From positions 1 to 26,812 of the IMG/VR virus record IMGVR_UViG_3300009104_000106: a DNA stretch of 26,812 bases, one strand, 5' to 3'. Made by a program: the position numbers and the translations under genes. Under the pieces are notes generated by a model. That model was not told where the DNA came from and searched no databases. It saw only the letters and a list, made by a program, of their open reading frames with translations. Source of the stretch: a virus. Below are positions 21,045 through 26,812 of this stretch, piece after piece (position 1 is the stretch's first letter; each line of letters begins with the position of its first letter).

Positions 21045-22261
21045 TACGAGTAGGAGAACTCTTTGCCGGGATCGGCGGGATCGGTTTAGGTCTGGAAATG
21101 GCTGGCGGTTTTGAAGTCGCCTGGCAAGTCGAGCGGGACCCTTACGCCCAAAAAGTCCTCGCCAAACAGTGGCCGGGGTTGCCAATACATGACGATGTCA
21201 CGACCTTCCCGCCCGACGGGAGTGATAACTGGAACGTAGACATGATAACGGGGGGTTTCCCCTGCCAGGATATTTCAGTCGCAGGTAAAGGAGCTGGGTT
21301 ACATGGAGAACGCTCAGGATTGTTTTACGAAATCGTTCGCATCGCTGGTATTCTGCGACCAAGGTGGCTTTTATTGGAGAACGTCCCAGCGCTCCTTGCT
21401 GGACGAGGATTTCCAGAGGTACTCGGGTCCTTGGCCGCCAGCGGGTATTCTGAGGTCAGATGGAGAGTGTTATCGGCGGCCGAAATGGGAGCGCCGCATC
21501 TCCGAAAACGGATCTTTATATTCGCCACCCTTACCGACGCCGATGGCAAAAGCGAACCCCCTGGACCGCGGCCGCAACGCCCGACGGAAACTAAAGCGAC
21601 TGCCGACCCCGACGGCCAGCGGACGCAGCGGAAGAAACCCCAAGACGGGGAGGGGCGAGGGCCTGGAGTGGGTAGTCAAACGACTGCCAGACGAATACCC
21701 GGCGGATGGATCTGCAACACCTGCGACCTCGACGTCTTTTCGGGATGTCTCCACTACCATGGAGAGTGGCAGTGCCGAAGCTGTGGCGAGTGGACGTACC
21801 CCTTCTGGTACGAACACCGGGAGGGCTGCCAATGGTGCGGCTCCCGAGATGTGGCCGACCCCGTGTTCGAGGGATCACAAGGATACCGGCCAGAATACGA
21901 ACTGGCAGAAAATAGCGGCAAAGGGGAAACTGGCCGGCCTGGTCAAAATGTGGCCGACGCCGAGCGCGAACGAGGACGCGGCCGGCCGACCAGGCAGCAA
22001 GATGCAATTGATGCTCGGAAACCATCCCGAGGTGAGGAACGACAGCGACGGCAACCTCTTGGCTGGGACGTTGAACCCTCAGTTTGTGAGCTGGTTGATG
22101 GGGTTTCCCCTGGACTGGTGCGATATGCCGGACGAGTCGCCACCGGGATCCCGAACCGAGTAAACAAACTAAGGTGCCTGGGTAACGCTGTTGTCCCTCA
22201 GTGTGTCGAATGGCTCGCCAGGAACTGGATCGTCCCGGTAATCGAGGGAAGGGAAACATGA
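21041..22261 (+). CDS. DNA cytosine-5 methyltransferase with zinc-binding insert
   Basis: The 406-residue enzyme should transfer methyl from S-adenosylmethionine to C5 of cytosine. Motif I is LFAGIGGIGLGLEMAG (residues 7-22), motif IV GGFPCQDIS with nucleophile Cys75, motif VI LLENVPALL (Glu113), motif VIII HLRKRIFI (residues 153-160), and motifs IX-X GIPNRVNKLRCLGNAVVPQ (residues 369-387). Between VIII and IX, where the target recognition domain sits, are seven cysteines (225, 228, 236, 245, 248, 263, 266) that could hold two zinc ribbons. Recognition sequence cannot be read. No restriction partner is next to it, so it is likely a solitary phage enzyme for evasion or regulation. Residues 88-374 are overlapped by another frame. 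Confidence 0.93.
   Translation: MIRVGELFAGIGGIGLGLEMAGGFEVAWQVERDPYAQKVLAKQWPGLPIHDDVTTFPPDGSDNWNVDMITGGFPCQDISVAGKGAGLHGERSGLFYEIVRIAGILRPRWLLLENVPALLAGRGFPEVLGSLAASGYSEVRWRVLSAAEMGAPHLRKRIFIFATLTDADGKSEPPGPRPQRPTETKATADPDGQRTQRKKPQDGEGRGPGVGSQTTARRIPGGWICNTCDLDVFSGCLHYHGEWQCRSCGEWTYPFWYEHREGCQWCGSRDVADPVFEGSQGYRPEYELAENSGKGETGRPGQNVADAERERGRGRPTRQQDAIDARKPSRGEERQRRQPLGWDVEPSVCELVDGVSPGLVRYAGRVATGIPNRVNKLRCLGNAVVPQCVEWLARNWIVPVIEGRET
21303..22163 (+). CDS. Phage PTP/WLMGFP-motif protein nested inside the methyltransferase gene
   Basis: In the frame +1 to the methyltransferase, ATG 21303 opens 286 codons. AAAGGAG at 21287-21293 lies 9 nt before it, a near-ideal ribosome site. The product shows FYWRTSQRSLLDE (residues 23-35), WPPAGILRSDGECYRRPKW (44-62), four PTP repeats (78-80, 101-103, 185-187, 218-220, two of them in MWPTP), and TLNPQFVSWLMGFPLDW (256-272). 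I know this combination from phage proteins often found near cytosine methyltransferases and usually of unknown function. Finding it intact and in order makes chance implausible, so the DNA seems to encode two proteins. The role is unknown; a partner of the methyltransferase is a guess. Confidence 0.75.
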   Translation: MENAQDCFTKSFASLVFCDQGGFYWRTSQRSLLDEDFQRYSGPWPPAGILRSDGECYRRPKWERRISENGSLYSPPLPTPMAKANPLDRGRNARRKLKRLPTPTASGRSGRNPKTGRGEGLEWVVKRLPDEYPADGSATPATSTSFRDVSTTMESGSAEAVASGRTPSGTNTGRAANGAAPEMWPTPCSRDHKDTGQNTNWQKIAAKGKLAGLVKMWPTPSANEDAAGRPGSKMQLMLGNHPEVRNDSDGNLLAGTLNPQFVSWLMGFPLDWCDMPDESPPGSRTE

Positions 22262-23097
22262 AAACCGACGCACTACGTCACCCGAAACTGAGACGCCTAA
22301 AGCGAATCTTAAAGATTAAACAATTCGAGGCGATCGGGATTCTCGAGGGCTTGTTCCAGTTCGCTTGTCTTTATGCCAACGACGGAAGGGTCGGTAAATG
22401 GCCGGCCGAGGACCTAGCCGACTTTCTGGAGTGGCAACAGGACCCCGAGCAGCTGGTCGAGGCGTTACGGTCCGCCGGCTGGCTCGACGGCCAGGGGGAG
22501 CAATCCACGATCCACGACTGGGGCGATCACTGTCCCCGGTACATTACGCAACGCCTGGGACGGCGCAAAGATAACGCCACCGAGGACCAGCGAGCGCCAC
22601 TGGGCGCCGACGAGGATCAGCAGCACCTACCCAACCAAACCCAACCTAACAAACCAAACCATAAAAAGACCGTTAACAAGGCCCAGGTCGACCAGTTAAT
22701 CGACCGACTCAAAACGACCAAGGGCCTCGACCCTATCCGCAAGAGCAAGGGCCGCGTCGCCCTGATCCGCCAGGCGATCGCCCTGATCGGTCTTGACGAC
22801 ATCAACGCCGCTCTTGATCGGTTTCCCCTGGACCGGGCGAAACTACCGACCAAGCCGGCCAACTTCTCGCCCAATTGCGACTGGTTATTCCGTGACTACC
22901 ACACAAGGAAAGCAACCGGCGACCGGGTCGATATGATCCTCGAGGGAAAGTACGGGAAGGCAAAGAAACGAAAAGACCCGACGCTCTCCGAACAGATCGA
23001 GGCGCTGGAGATAGCGGTCGACGCTCAACAGACCGAAAACAACCGGCTCTGGTTGTCGAGTGTTCTCAAGTCAAAGCGCGACCAGGTCACCGCCTGA
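22258..23097 (+). CDS. Replisome-organiser-like replication protein
   Basis: ATG 22258 overlaps the methyltransferase stop and follows GGGAAGGGAAAC; the longer frame from 22201 is shadow. The 279-residue product starts MKTDALRHPKLRRLKRILKI, then QFEAIGILEGLFQFACLYAN and DGRVGKWPAEDLADFLEW, the winged-helix head found in phage replisome organisers and DnaD-like loaders. A low-complexity Gln/Asn/Pro linker (QQHLPNQTQPNKPNHKK) leads to a C-terminal helical domain with NFSPNCDWLFRDYHTRK, typical of DnaD/phage replication C-domains (...NW-L-F-x...). It should help load the host helicase at a phage origin. It ends in convergent overlap with the next minus-strand gene. Confidence 0.7.
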   Translation: MKTDALRHPKLRRLKRILKIKQFEAIGILEGLFQFACLYANDGRVGKWPAEDLADFLEWQQDPEQLVEALRSAGWLDGQGEQSTIHDWGDHCPRYITQRLGRRKDNATEDQRAPLGADEDQQHLPNQTQPNKPNHKKTVNKAQVDQLIDRLKTTKGLDPIRKSKGRVALIRQAIALIGLDDINAALDRFPLDRAKLPTKPANFSPNCDWLFRDYHTRKATGDRVDMILEGKYGKAKKRKDPTLSEQIEALEIAVDAQQTENNRLWLSSVLKSKRDQVTA

Positions 23098-24220
23098 CCC
23101 CGTCCCAACAGAGAACCGCGTCGTTGAGGCAATGAAAGCCGATGATCTTCCGACCGTGATCCCCGCCAAACAGGAAAAACGTCGGGGCCGTCGGTTTCGC
23201 TGGGTTGTAACCGTATTGCGTCGAGTACCCGGTCGCCACTTGATACGCTCCCGGTCGACACGCCCAGCAGGTTACCCCGTGACGCTCAAAACTTGAGACG
23301 CTGCACTCATGATTATGAGCAATGCAACCGACGTCGAAACCCTCGGTCCCCATATCCCACCAACGTTTAACCGCATGGGACTGATTAAAGGCCGACTGGT
23401 AACGGTATTGGTGGCGAACCGCGATCTTGTATTCCTGCCCAGGCATCTCGAGAGACAGGCGAGCTTCAGCGGGGGCGTAACAGACGCGATTCTGTTCGGC
23501 TATTTTCTGGAGCATATCAACGCCGGCAAGCTGCATTGTAAAGGCGTCGTGATTTCCCGAGATGCACAAGAGGATATTTTCCGCCCCTATCAACTGGAGC
23601 AAGTGGTCAACCAGTCGATACTCGTCACTCGGGGCCGACCTGGTTCGCACCATTGCGGATCGATGCTTAACGTGATTGTCTACCAGGTCACCGGCCAGGA
23701 TCACGCGCAGACCCTCGGTTTTTCTGATCAGCTCGGCGTCAGCTCGCAACCGGGCGAAGTCACAAAGCGAACCAGGGGCAATATGGGCGTCGCTTAGAAA
23801 CGCGATAGCGGTCACGTCGTCGTCGATCTTGATCTTGAACCGGCTCGAGGCCATTGATCGCTCGATCCTGGCGGCGCTGTCCTGTTCGGCTTTCTTCCAC
23901 TCGGCGGCGGCGTCATGTTCTACCTCTTGCGGGATCAGGCTCTCGACTCCGGCGGCCGATCCGCTGGTCCTGAGCGTCTCCAGTTCCCGGCGGAGAGACT
24001 CGGCCTCTTTCTGGAGACTTGAACTCTGGAATTCAACCGCTGGATTGCCCTTGTCCCTGGCCGGCGAACGCTTCGTTCTTTTCAGCTCTCGAAACTTACA
24101 ATCAACAGAGGATTTAGTCCGACCGAGCTGTTCGGCAATCTCGGCGGCGGTGTAGTGGTTCTCGCGTAGTTCAAAAATGCGAGCGACCTCGGCGTCGGTC
24201 CAGGGTTTCTTGAAGTTCAT
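23087..24220 (-). CDS. Calcineurin-like metallophosphoesterase with N-terminal HTH
   Basis: The start ATG at 24220 overlaps the TGA of the upstream minus gene; the open frame to 24328 is shadow. Of 377 residues, 1-50 form a Myb/HTH-like DNA-binding domain (KPWTDAEVARIFELRENHYT then AAEIAEQLGRTKSSV), 65-85 a short coiled coil, and 135-310 the phosphoesterase core: LSDAHIA (Asp144, His146), AGDLVDN (Asp178), GNHD (222-225), RHQYRYQ (His270) and AHNHE (His302, His304). These are the two-metal ligands of the family. It probably cuts nucleic acid or a phosphorylated nucleotide; the HTH points to DNA. It converges on the replication gene and overlaps its end by 11 bp. Confidence 0.82.
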   Translation of the reverse strand: MNFKKPWTDAEVARIFELRENHYTAAEIAEQLGRTKSSVDCKFRELKRTKRSPARDKGNPAVEFQSSSLQKEAESLRRELETLRTSGSAAGVESLIPQEVEHDAAAEWKKAEQDSAARIERSMASSRFKIKIDDDVTAIAFLSDAHIAPGSLCDFARLRADAELIRKTEGLRVILAGDLVDNHVKHRSAMVRTRSAPSDEYRLVDHLLQLIGAENILLCISGNHDAFTMQLAGVDMLQKIAEQNRVCYAPAEARLSLEMPGQEYKIAVRHQYRYQSAFNQSHAVKRWWDMGTEGFDVGCIAHNHECSVSSFERHGVTCWACRPGAYQVATGYSTQYGYNPAKPTAPTFFLFGGDHGRKIIGFHCLNDAVLCWDGVRR

Positions 24221-24483
24221 TGTCGGCAGTACCCCATTTTTAAAAGTAAAGCGGCCAGGCTGGCGGCGCTGTCCTCGATCGACTCCTCGGCCAGGCACCA
24301 GAACGCCGCATGTAGGAATTCGTGACAAACAACCTCGAGCGTCTCGGCCTCGCTCATGCCGGCCTTGATACGTATCTCGGGATGCTTTGAATCAGGGCGA
24401 GAGCAGTCGCCCCGGTGAGTCTTGAGATGAGCGAACCGGACGACGTAGTCGACCTCGCCGATCTTGTGGCTGATTTTCTCCAC
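24217..24483 (-). CDS. Small HExxH zinc metallopeptidase-like protein
   Basis: I choose the GTG at 24483 because AAGAGG lies 9 nt upstream on the minus strand; the open frame to 24678 is unlike protein before this. The 88-residue product reads MEKISHKIGEVDYVVRFAHL and contains VVCHEFLHAAFW with His54-Glu55-x2-His58, the zinc-peptidase motif, followed by a helix with Glu67 and Glu70 as possible third ligands. Small phage proteins of this layout are common. The role is unknown; processing of a regulator is a possibility. It forms a leftward pair with the phosphoesterase (ATGA overlap). Confidence 0.65.
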   Translation of the reverse strand: MEKISHKIGEVDYVVRFAHLKTHRGDCSRPDSKHPEIRIKAGMSEAETLEVVCHEFLHAAFWCLAEESIEDSAASLAALLLKMGYCRQ

Positions 24484-24624
24484 GTTGGCGGCCTCTTGTA
24501 GTGGTCCGCCCGCTCGCTCTTGTAATCTTAGCCAAAAAAACCACAATGTCGAAAGAGAGAGATCCTGCAAGACTTTCCCAACGAGAGCGGGCAACCGAAA
24601 CCCGAACAAAAAAAGGGGCAATCT

Positions 24625-25080
24625 ATGGCAGGCGCAACGAATCGCGGCGCGTACACTTTCGCGGGCTATTGTTTTCAAGGGACCTCAGTCACCAGTAAGT
24701 ACTACGTTGCTCTGGTTACTGATACGCCGACACCTGAGACTAATACACTTTCAGACCTCAGCGAGATAACCGCCGGCAATGGCTATTCGTCGGGAGGTTA
24801 CGAACTGACTCCAGGAGCGACGGATTTCCCGACGCATAGCGAGCTTGACGGGTCCGACGACGTTGGCCGGATCAAGATCAAGGACATCGTTTTTACTGCG
24901 AGTGGAGGAAATATTCCGGCCAGCGGCGACGGCGCTCTTTACGCTGTTTTGACCGACCACCACGCGACCCCAGGATCGAGAAACTGCTTATGTTTTTGGA
25001 GCTTAAGTTCCGCCAGGACCATAAGCGACACCCAGACCTTGACCCTCGACGATTTACAAATCGACTTTGCTCAGACTTAA
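24625..25080 (+). CDS. Tail fibre or virion surface protein
   Basis: The ATG follows AAAAAAAGGGGCAATCT. The 151-residue product is a beta-rich single domain: YYVALVTDTPTPETNTLSDL, then SEITAGNGYSSGGYELTPGA and LYAVLTDHHATPGSRNCLCF, with the pattern x-x-Y-V-A-L...LSDL-x-E-I-x-x-G-N-G-Y...G-G common in small phage virion proteins of this sort. The 141-bp gap before it holds no gene; it separates the leftward metallopeptidase from this rightward gene, so promoters for both are expected there. A hairpin follows its stop. Confidence 0.6.
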   Translation: MAGATNRGAYTFAGYCFQGTSVTSKYYVALVTDTPTPETNTLSDLSEITAGNGYSSGGYELTPGATDFPTHSELDGSDDVGRIKIKDIVFTASGGNIPASGDGALYAVLTDHHATPGSRNCLCFWSLSSARTISDTQTLTLDDLQIDFAQT

Positions 25081-25091
25081 ACAGGGGGCCG

Positions 25092-25147
25092 GCCGACCAG
25101 GCGAGCGAGGCGGATCTTGCAGGAGTCCCCGCGCCGCCTGGGTCGGC
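25092..25147 (+). terminator. Hairpin between two tail genes
   Basis: GCCGACCAGGCG (25092-25103) pairs with CGCCTGGGTCGGC (25135-25147), one bulged G, across a 31-nt loop that itself can pair. TGTCTTTTAAGG follows. It fits an imperfect Rho-independent terminator after the gene ending at 25080, or an attenuator before the fibre gene at 25167. Confidence 0.45.
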
Positions 25148-25166
25148 TGTCTTTTAAGGTTTCAAA

Positions 25167-25955
25167 ATGGCCGATTATCACGTCGACCTTGTATCTGACA
25201 GAATAAAAGAGCAAACCGAGACGACCGGGGATTCTGACCTGGTCTTGACCGGCGCTATGAGCGGCTTTCGGTCGTTCGCTGATATCGGCGACGGTAAAAG
25301 TACGTATTACGCACTCGAGGACGGCGATTCGACCGCGTTCGAGGTCGGCGTCGGAACGTACACAGCAAGCGGGACCGTTCTCAGCCGCGACAACGTGATC
25401 GCCTCGACCGCCGTCGGCAATGCGAAAATCACGCTCTCTGGAACGTCGACGGTTTTCTGTACCTACCCGGCCGGCGAGAGCGTCCACGGGATAGGCAGCG
25501 GGGCCAGCATGACACAAACCAGTAGCCAGGCAATATCGACGGGCGCCCTTTATCAAATCACTTTCGACACCACGAGCGCCCCAGGCTTCGCCGCCGTTGG
25601 GGGCGCTGTCGTCGCTGATACGAGCAACAATAAATTAACGCTCAAGGAGAAGGGTCTTTATTTCGTCTCGGCTCACCTGGGCGCCCAGAACGGGGACGCG
25701 GTCTATCCTAGCGGCTTCTGGTTAACGATCGGCACCGGGACGACGCTCGGGACCCAGTTCGCTATGACTTACACCGAAAACAACATCTCGAGCAATTCGT
25801 TCGGCGTTGTTACTACCCCGTATTACGTCGCGTCCCCTGACGACGATCTTTATATGAATGTCTGGTTCGAAAGTAGCTCAGGGGCTACGGAATACAACAC
25901 GCTCGTTAACGAGGAACGGTACAAGGCGAAATTTTCCGCCGTCTTTATAAGGTGA
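25167..25955 (+). CDS. Tail fibre protein with C1q-like C-terminus
   Basis: The 262-residue product begins MADYHVDLVSDRIKEQTETT, then SDLVLTGAMSGFRSFADIGD, YYALEDGDSTAFEVGVGTYT and VLSRDNVIAST. This is the conserved N-terminal virion-attachment domain of many fibres (D-R-x-x-E-x-T-x-T-T...G-x-x-F...Y...E-V-G-x-G-x-Y...L-x-R). Residues 120-262 form a jelly-roll-like domain (ALYQITFDTTSAPG, GLYFVSAHLG, DDDLYMNVWFES, KFSAVFIR), similar to C1q/TNF-like receptor-binding heads. It probably binds the host surface. Ribosome site TTTTAAGG lies 9 nt before the ATG. Confidence 0.72.
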   Translation: MADYHVDLVSDRIKEQTETTGDSDLVLTGAMSGFRSFADIGDGKSTYYALEDGDSTAFEVGVGTYTASGTVLSRDNVIASTAVGNAKITLSGTSTVFCTYPAGESVHGIGSGASMTQTSSQAISTGALYQITFDTTSAPGFAAVGGAVVADTSNNKLTLKEKGLYFVSAHLGAQNGDAVYPSGFWLTIGTGTTLGTQFAMTYTENNISSNSFGVVTTPYYVASPDDDLYMNVWFESSSGATEYNTLVNEERYKAKFSAVFIR

Positions 25956-25959
25956 CAAA

Positions 25960-26460
25960 ATGGCAAGCGTAAATTGGCCGAGCGAGGCGAACGTCGTCTC
26001 CCTACTGGGTATCCTCGGAAAACCGAAAGCGCCGGCCAGCTATGCAGGCGGCCAGCTCACGGTCGAGGGCGTCGACCAGGCGGAACTCGAGGCCGCCGTC
26101 GCCACGTTTGAAGCGGACCCGGAAACCTACGTCTTGCGGCCAGTCCGAGCAATCTCAAAACAACGCCTCTCTAACCTGGTCTATGCGTGTACCCTCGGCC
26201 GTTACTCGCAGGCCCGGCAGCAACTATTCCACGCCCTACTGACCGAGGCCCTCGCCGACGGTCTCGAGAACCGAGCGATCTATATCAGACAGCTCTTGAC
26301 CTGGCTAAAACAAGCGGCCGCGGTATTGATCGCCGCCGAGGACCAGGTCGACGCTCTCGAGGACGTTGAGGCAATTCGCGCCGTTGACGTTGATCGGGAC
26401 CAGATCAAAAACGCCGACCCAGAGATAACGATCCGGGCGGCTCTCCAGATTCTCGATTAA
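25960..26460 (+). CDS. Fibre-region hypothetical protein
   Basis: The 166-residue protein begins MASVNWPSEANVVSLLGILG, has a short strand region, and is helical from residue 40 on (QAELEAAVATFEADPETYVL; YSQARQQLFHALLTEALADG; IYIRQLLTWLKQAAAVLIAA). Acidic helical proteins encoded just after a fibre gene can be assembly chaperones or fibre-anchoring proteins. I have no family name. It follows the fibre gene after 4 bp and ends at a TAA beside the AAAGGAG of the next gene, so the three are one transcription unit. Confidence 0.5.
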   Translation: MASVNWPSEANVVSLLGILGKPKAPASYAGGQLTVEGVDQAELEAAVATFEADPETYVLRPVRAISKQRLSNLVYACTLGRYSQARQQLFHALLTEALADGLENRAIYIRQLLTWLKQAAAVLIAAEDQVDALEDVEAIRAVDVDRDQIKNADPEITIRAALQILD

Positions 26461-26472
26461 AGGAGCGCGACC

Positions 26473-26812
26473 TTGTTCTCTCACGCTCCATTTTCAACCG
26501 TCCCGTTCTCGACGACCGCGATCGACTTCGTGAGCGTCACGGTCTCCCCTGATCCGGTTAGCTTGGCGATCAATACCAGCTCGGCGGGCGTCGACCAGGG
26601 ATCTCTCTCGCTCAGTGACTCGGTCAGCCTGGCAATCAATACCAGCGGGCCGGGCGTCGCCCTGGGTTCGCTTACGCTGTCCCCTGGAGCTGTCAGCCTG
26701 GCAATCAATACCAGCTCGGGGAGCGTCGACCAGGGATCTCTCTCGCTCAGTGACTCGGTCAGCCTGGTAATCAATACCAGCGGGCCAGGCGTTGCCCTGG
26801 GATCGCTTACGC
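26473..26812 (+). CDS. Repeat-containing fibre-like protein, partial
   Basis: A TTG at 26473 has AAAGGAG at 26459-26465, 7 nt upstream. The product (113 residues visible, cut by the right edge) begins MFSHAPFSTVPFSTTAIDFV and then consists of repeats of the form V-S-L-A-I-N-T-S-x-x-G-V-x-x-G-S-L-x-L-S, the first at residue 29. Such alternating Val/Ser/Leu repeats build beta-solenoid or beta-prism fibres. The gene continues to the right. A minus-strand open frame here is only the antisense of the repeats. Confidence 0.6.
   Translation, partial: MFSHAPFSTVPFSTTAIDFVSVTVSPDPVSLAINTSSAGVDQGSLSLSDSVSLAINTSGPGVALGSLTLSPGAVSLAINTSSGSVDQGSLSLSDSVSLVINTSGPGVALGSLT
26557..26812 (+). repeat. Tandem 135-bp repeats in a fibre gene
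   Basis: Coding repeats begin at 26557, 26623, 26692 and 26758, alternating 66 and 69 bp, so that two units make a 135-bp superunit. TCGACCAGGGATCTCTCTCG recurs exactly 135 bp apart (26591 and 26726). The array continues past the window edge. Confidence 0.85.

Noticed and set aside
21591-22259. 222-codon minus-strand open frame under the methyltransferase
   Set aside because: Unlike the nested + strand frame it has no family motifs and no ribosome site; Arg/Ser/Pro-rich shadow.
26557-26812. Possible CRISPR-like array
   Set aside because: Repeats are coding, abut each other without unique spacers and keep frame; no CRISPR array is present in the window.

Overview
This window reads as the genome of a tailed temperate phage or prophage with a non-contractile tail (no sheath gene is visible). 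The likely host is a planctomycete. That assignment is inference from recognised protein styles, not a database result: the integrase carries a GNKD box instead of the usual arginine box, several tail genes are of kinds I associate with planctomycete prophages, and the GC-rich, CTG/CTC/TCG/GTC-heavy codon use fits. Almost every base from 1 to 14811 is coding on the + strand, with start and stop codons overlapping in most junctions.

Left arm (1-11831): head and tail morphogenesis. In order: the C-terminal part of a lambda-type portal, a protease fused to an acidic scaffold (with an internal scaffold start), the major capsid protein, two or three head-tail connector proteins, the tail tube, a tail assembly chaperone with a probable -1 frameshift product, an HK97-gp10-like protein, the tape measure protein, three distal tail proteins, a zinc-ribbon/glycosyltransferase fusion and a beta-rich fibre-like protein. 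Next (11907-14811) comes a likely lysis module: small membrane proteins, a papain-type cysteine peptidase, a lipoprotein and a membrane-anchored coiled-coil protein that could form a spanin-like pair. From 14805 to 15709 lies a sparse region with two marginal small genes, inverted repeats, a terminator-like hairpin and three 12-bp direct repeats.

Middle (15710-19495): four small accessory genes. The last three of them and the integrase each follow a copy of the same translation-initiation leader. The tyrosine recombinase is followed by a hairpin, a complete tRNA-Ser(GCU) and a perfect 12-bp inverted repeat, a good candidate for the attachment region. A small excisionase-like HTH gene faces left. 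It is separated by about 500 bp of operator and promoter sequence from a second HTH gene facing right.

Right arm (19496-26812): early and replication genes (HTH protein, HTH/zinc-ribbon protein, RecT, cytosine-5 DNA methyltransferase, replisome-organiser-like protein), then an inverted two-gene cassette (metallophosphoesterase and HExxH metallopeptidase), then further tail fibre genes ending in a repeat protein cut by the window edge. No terminase is visible; it probably lies just outside.

The most striking feature is a second open frame of 286 codons lying wholly inside the methyltransferase gene. It has its own strong Shine-Dalgarno site and encodes a recognisable phage protein type (repeated PTP motifs, terminal LNP...WLMGFP motif). 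Both frames appear to encode real, conserved proteins over about 860 bp.
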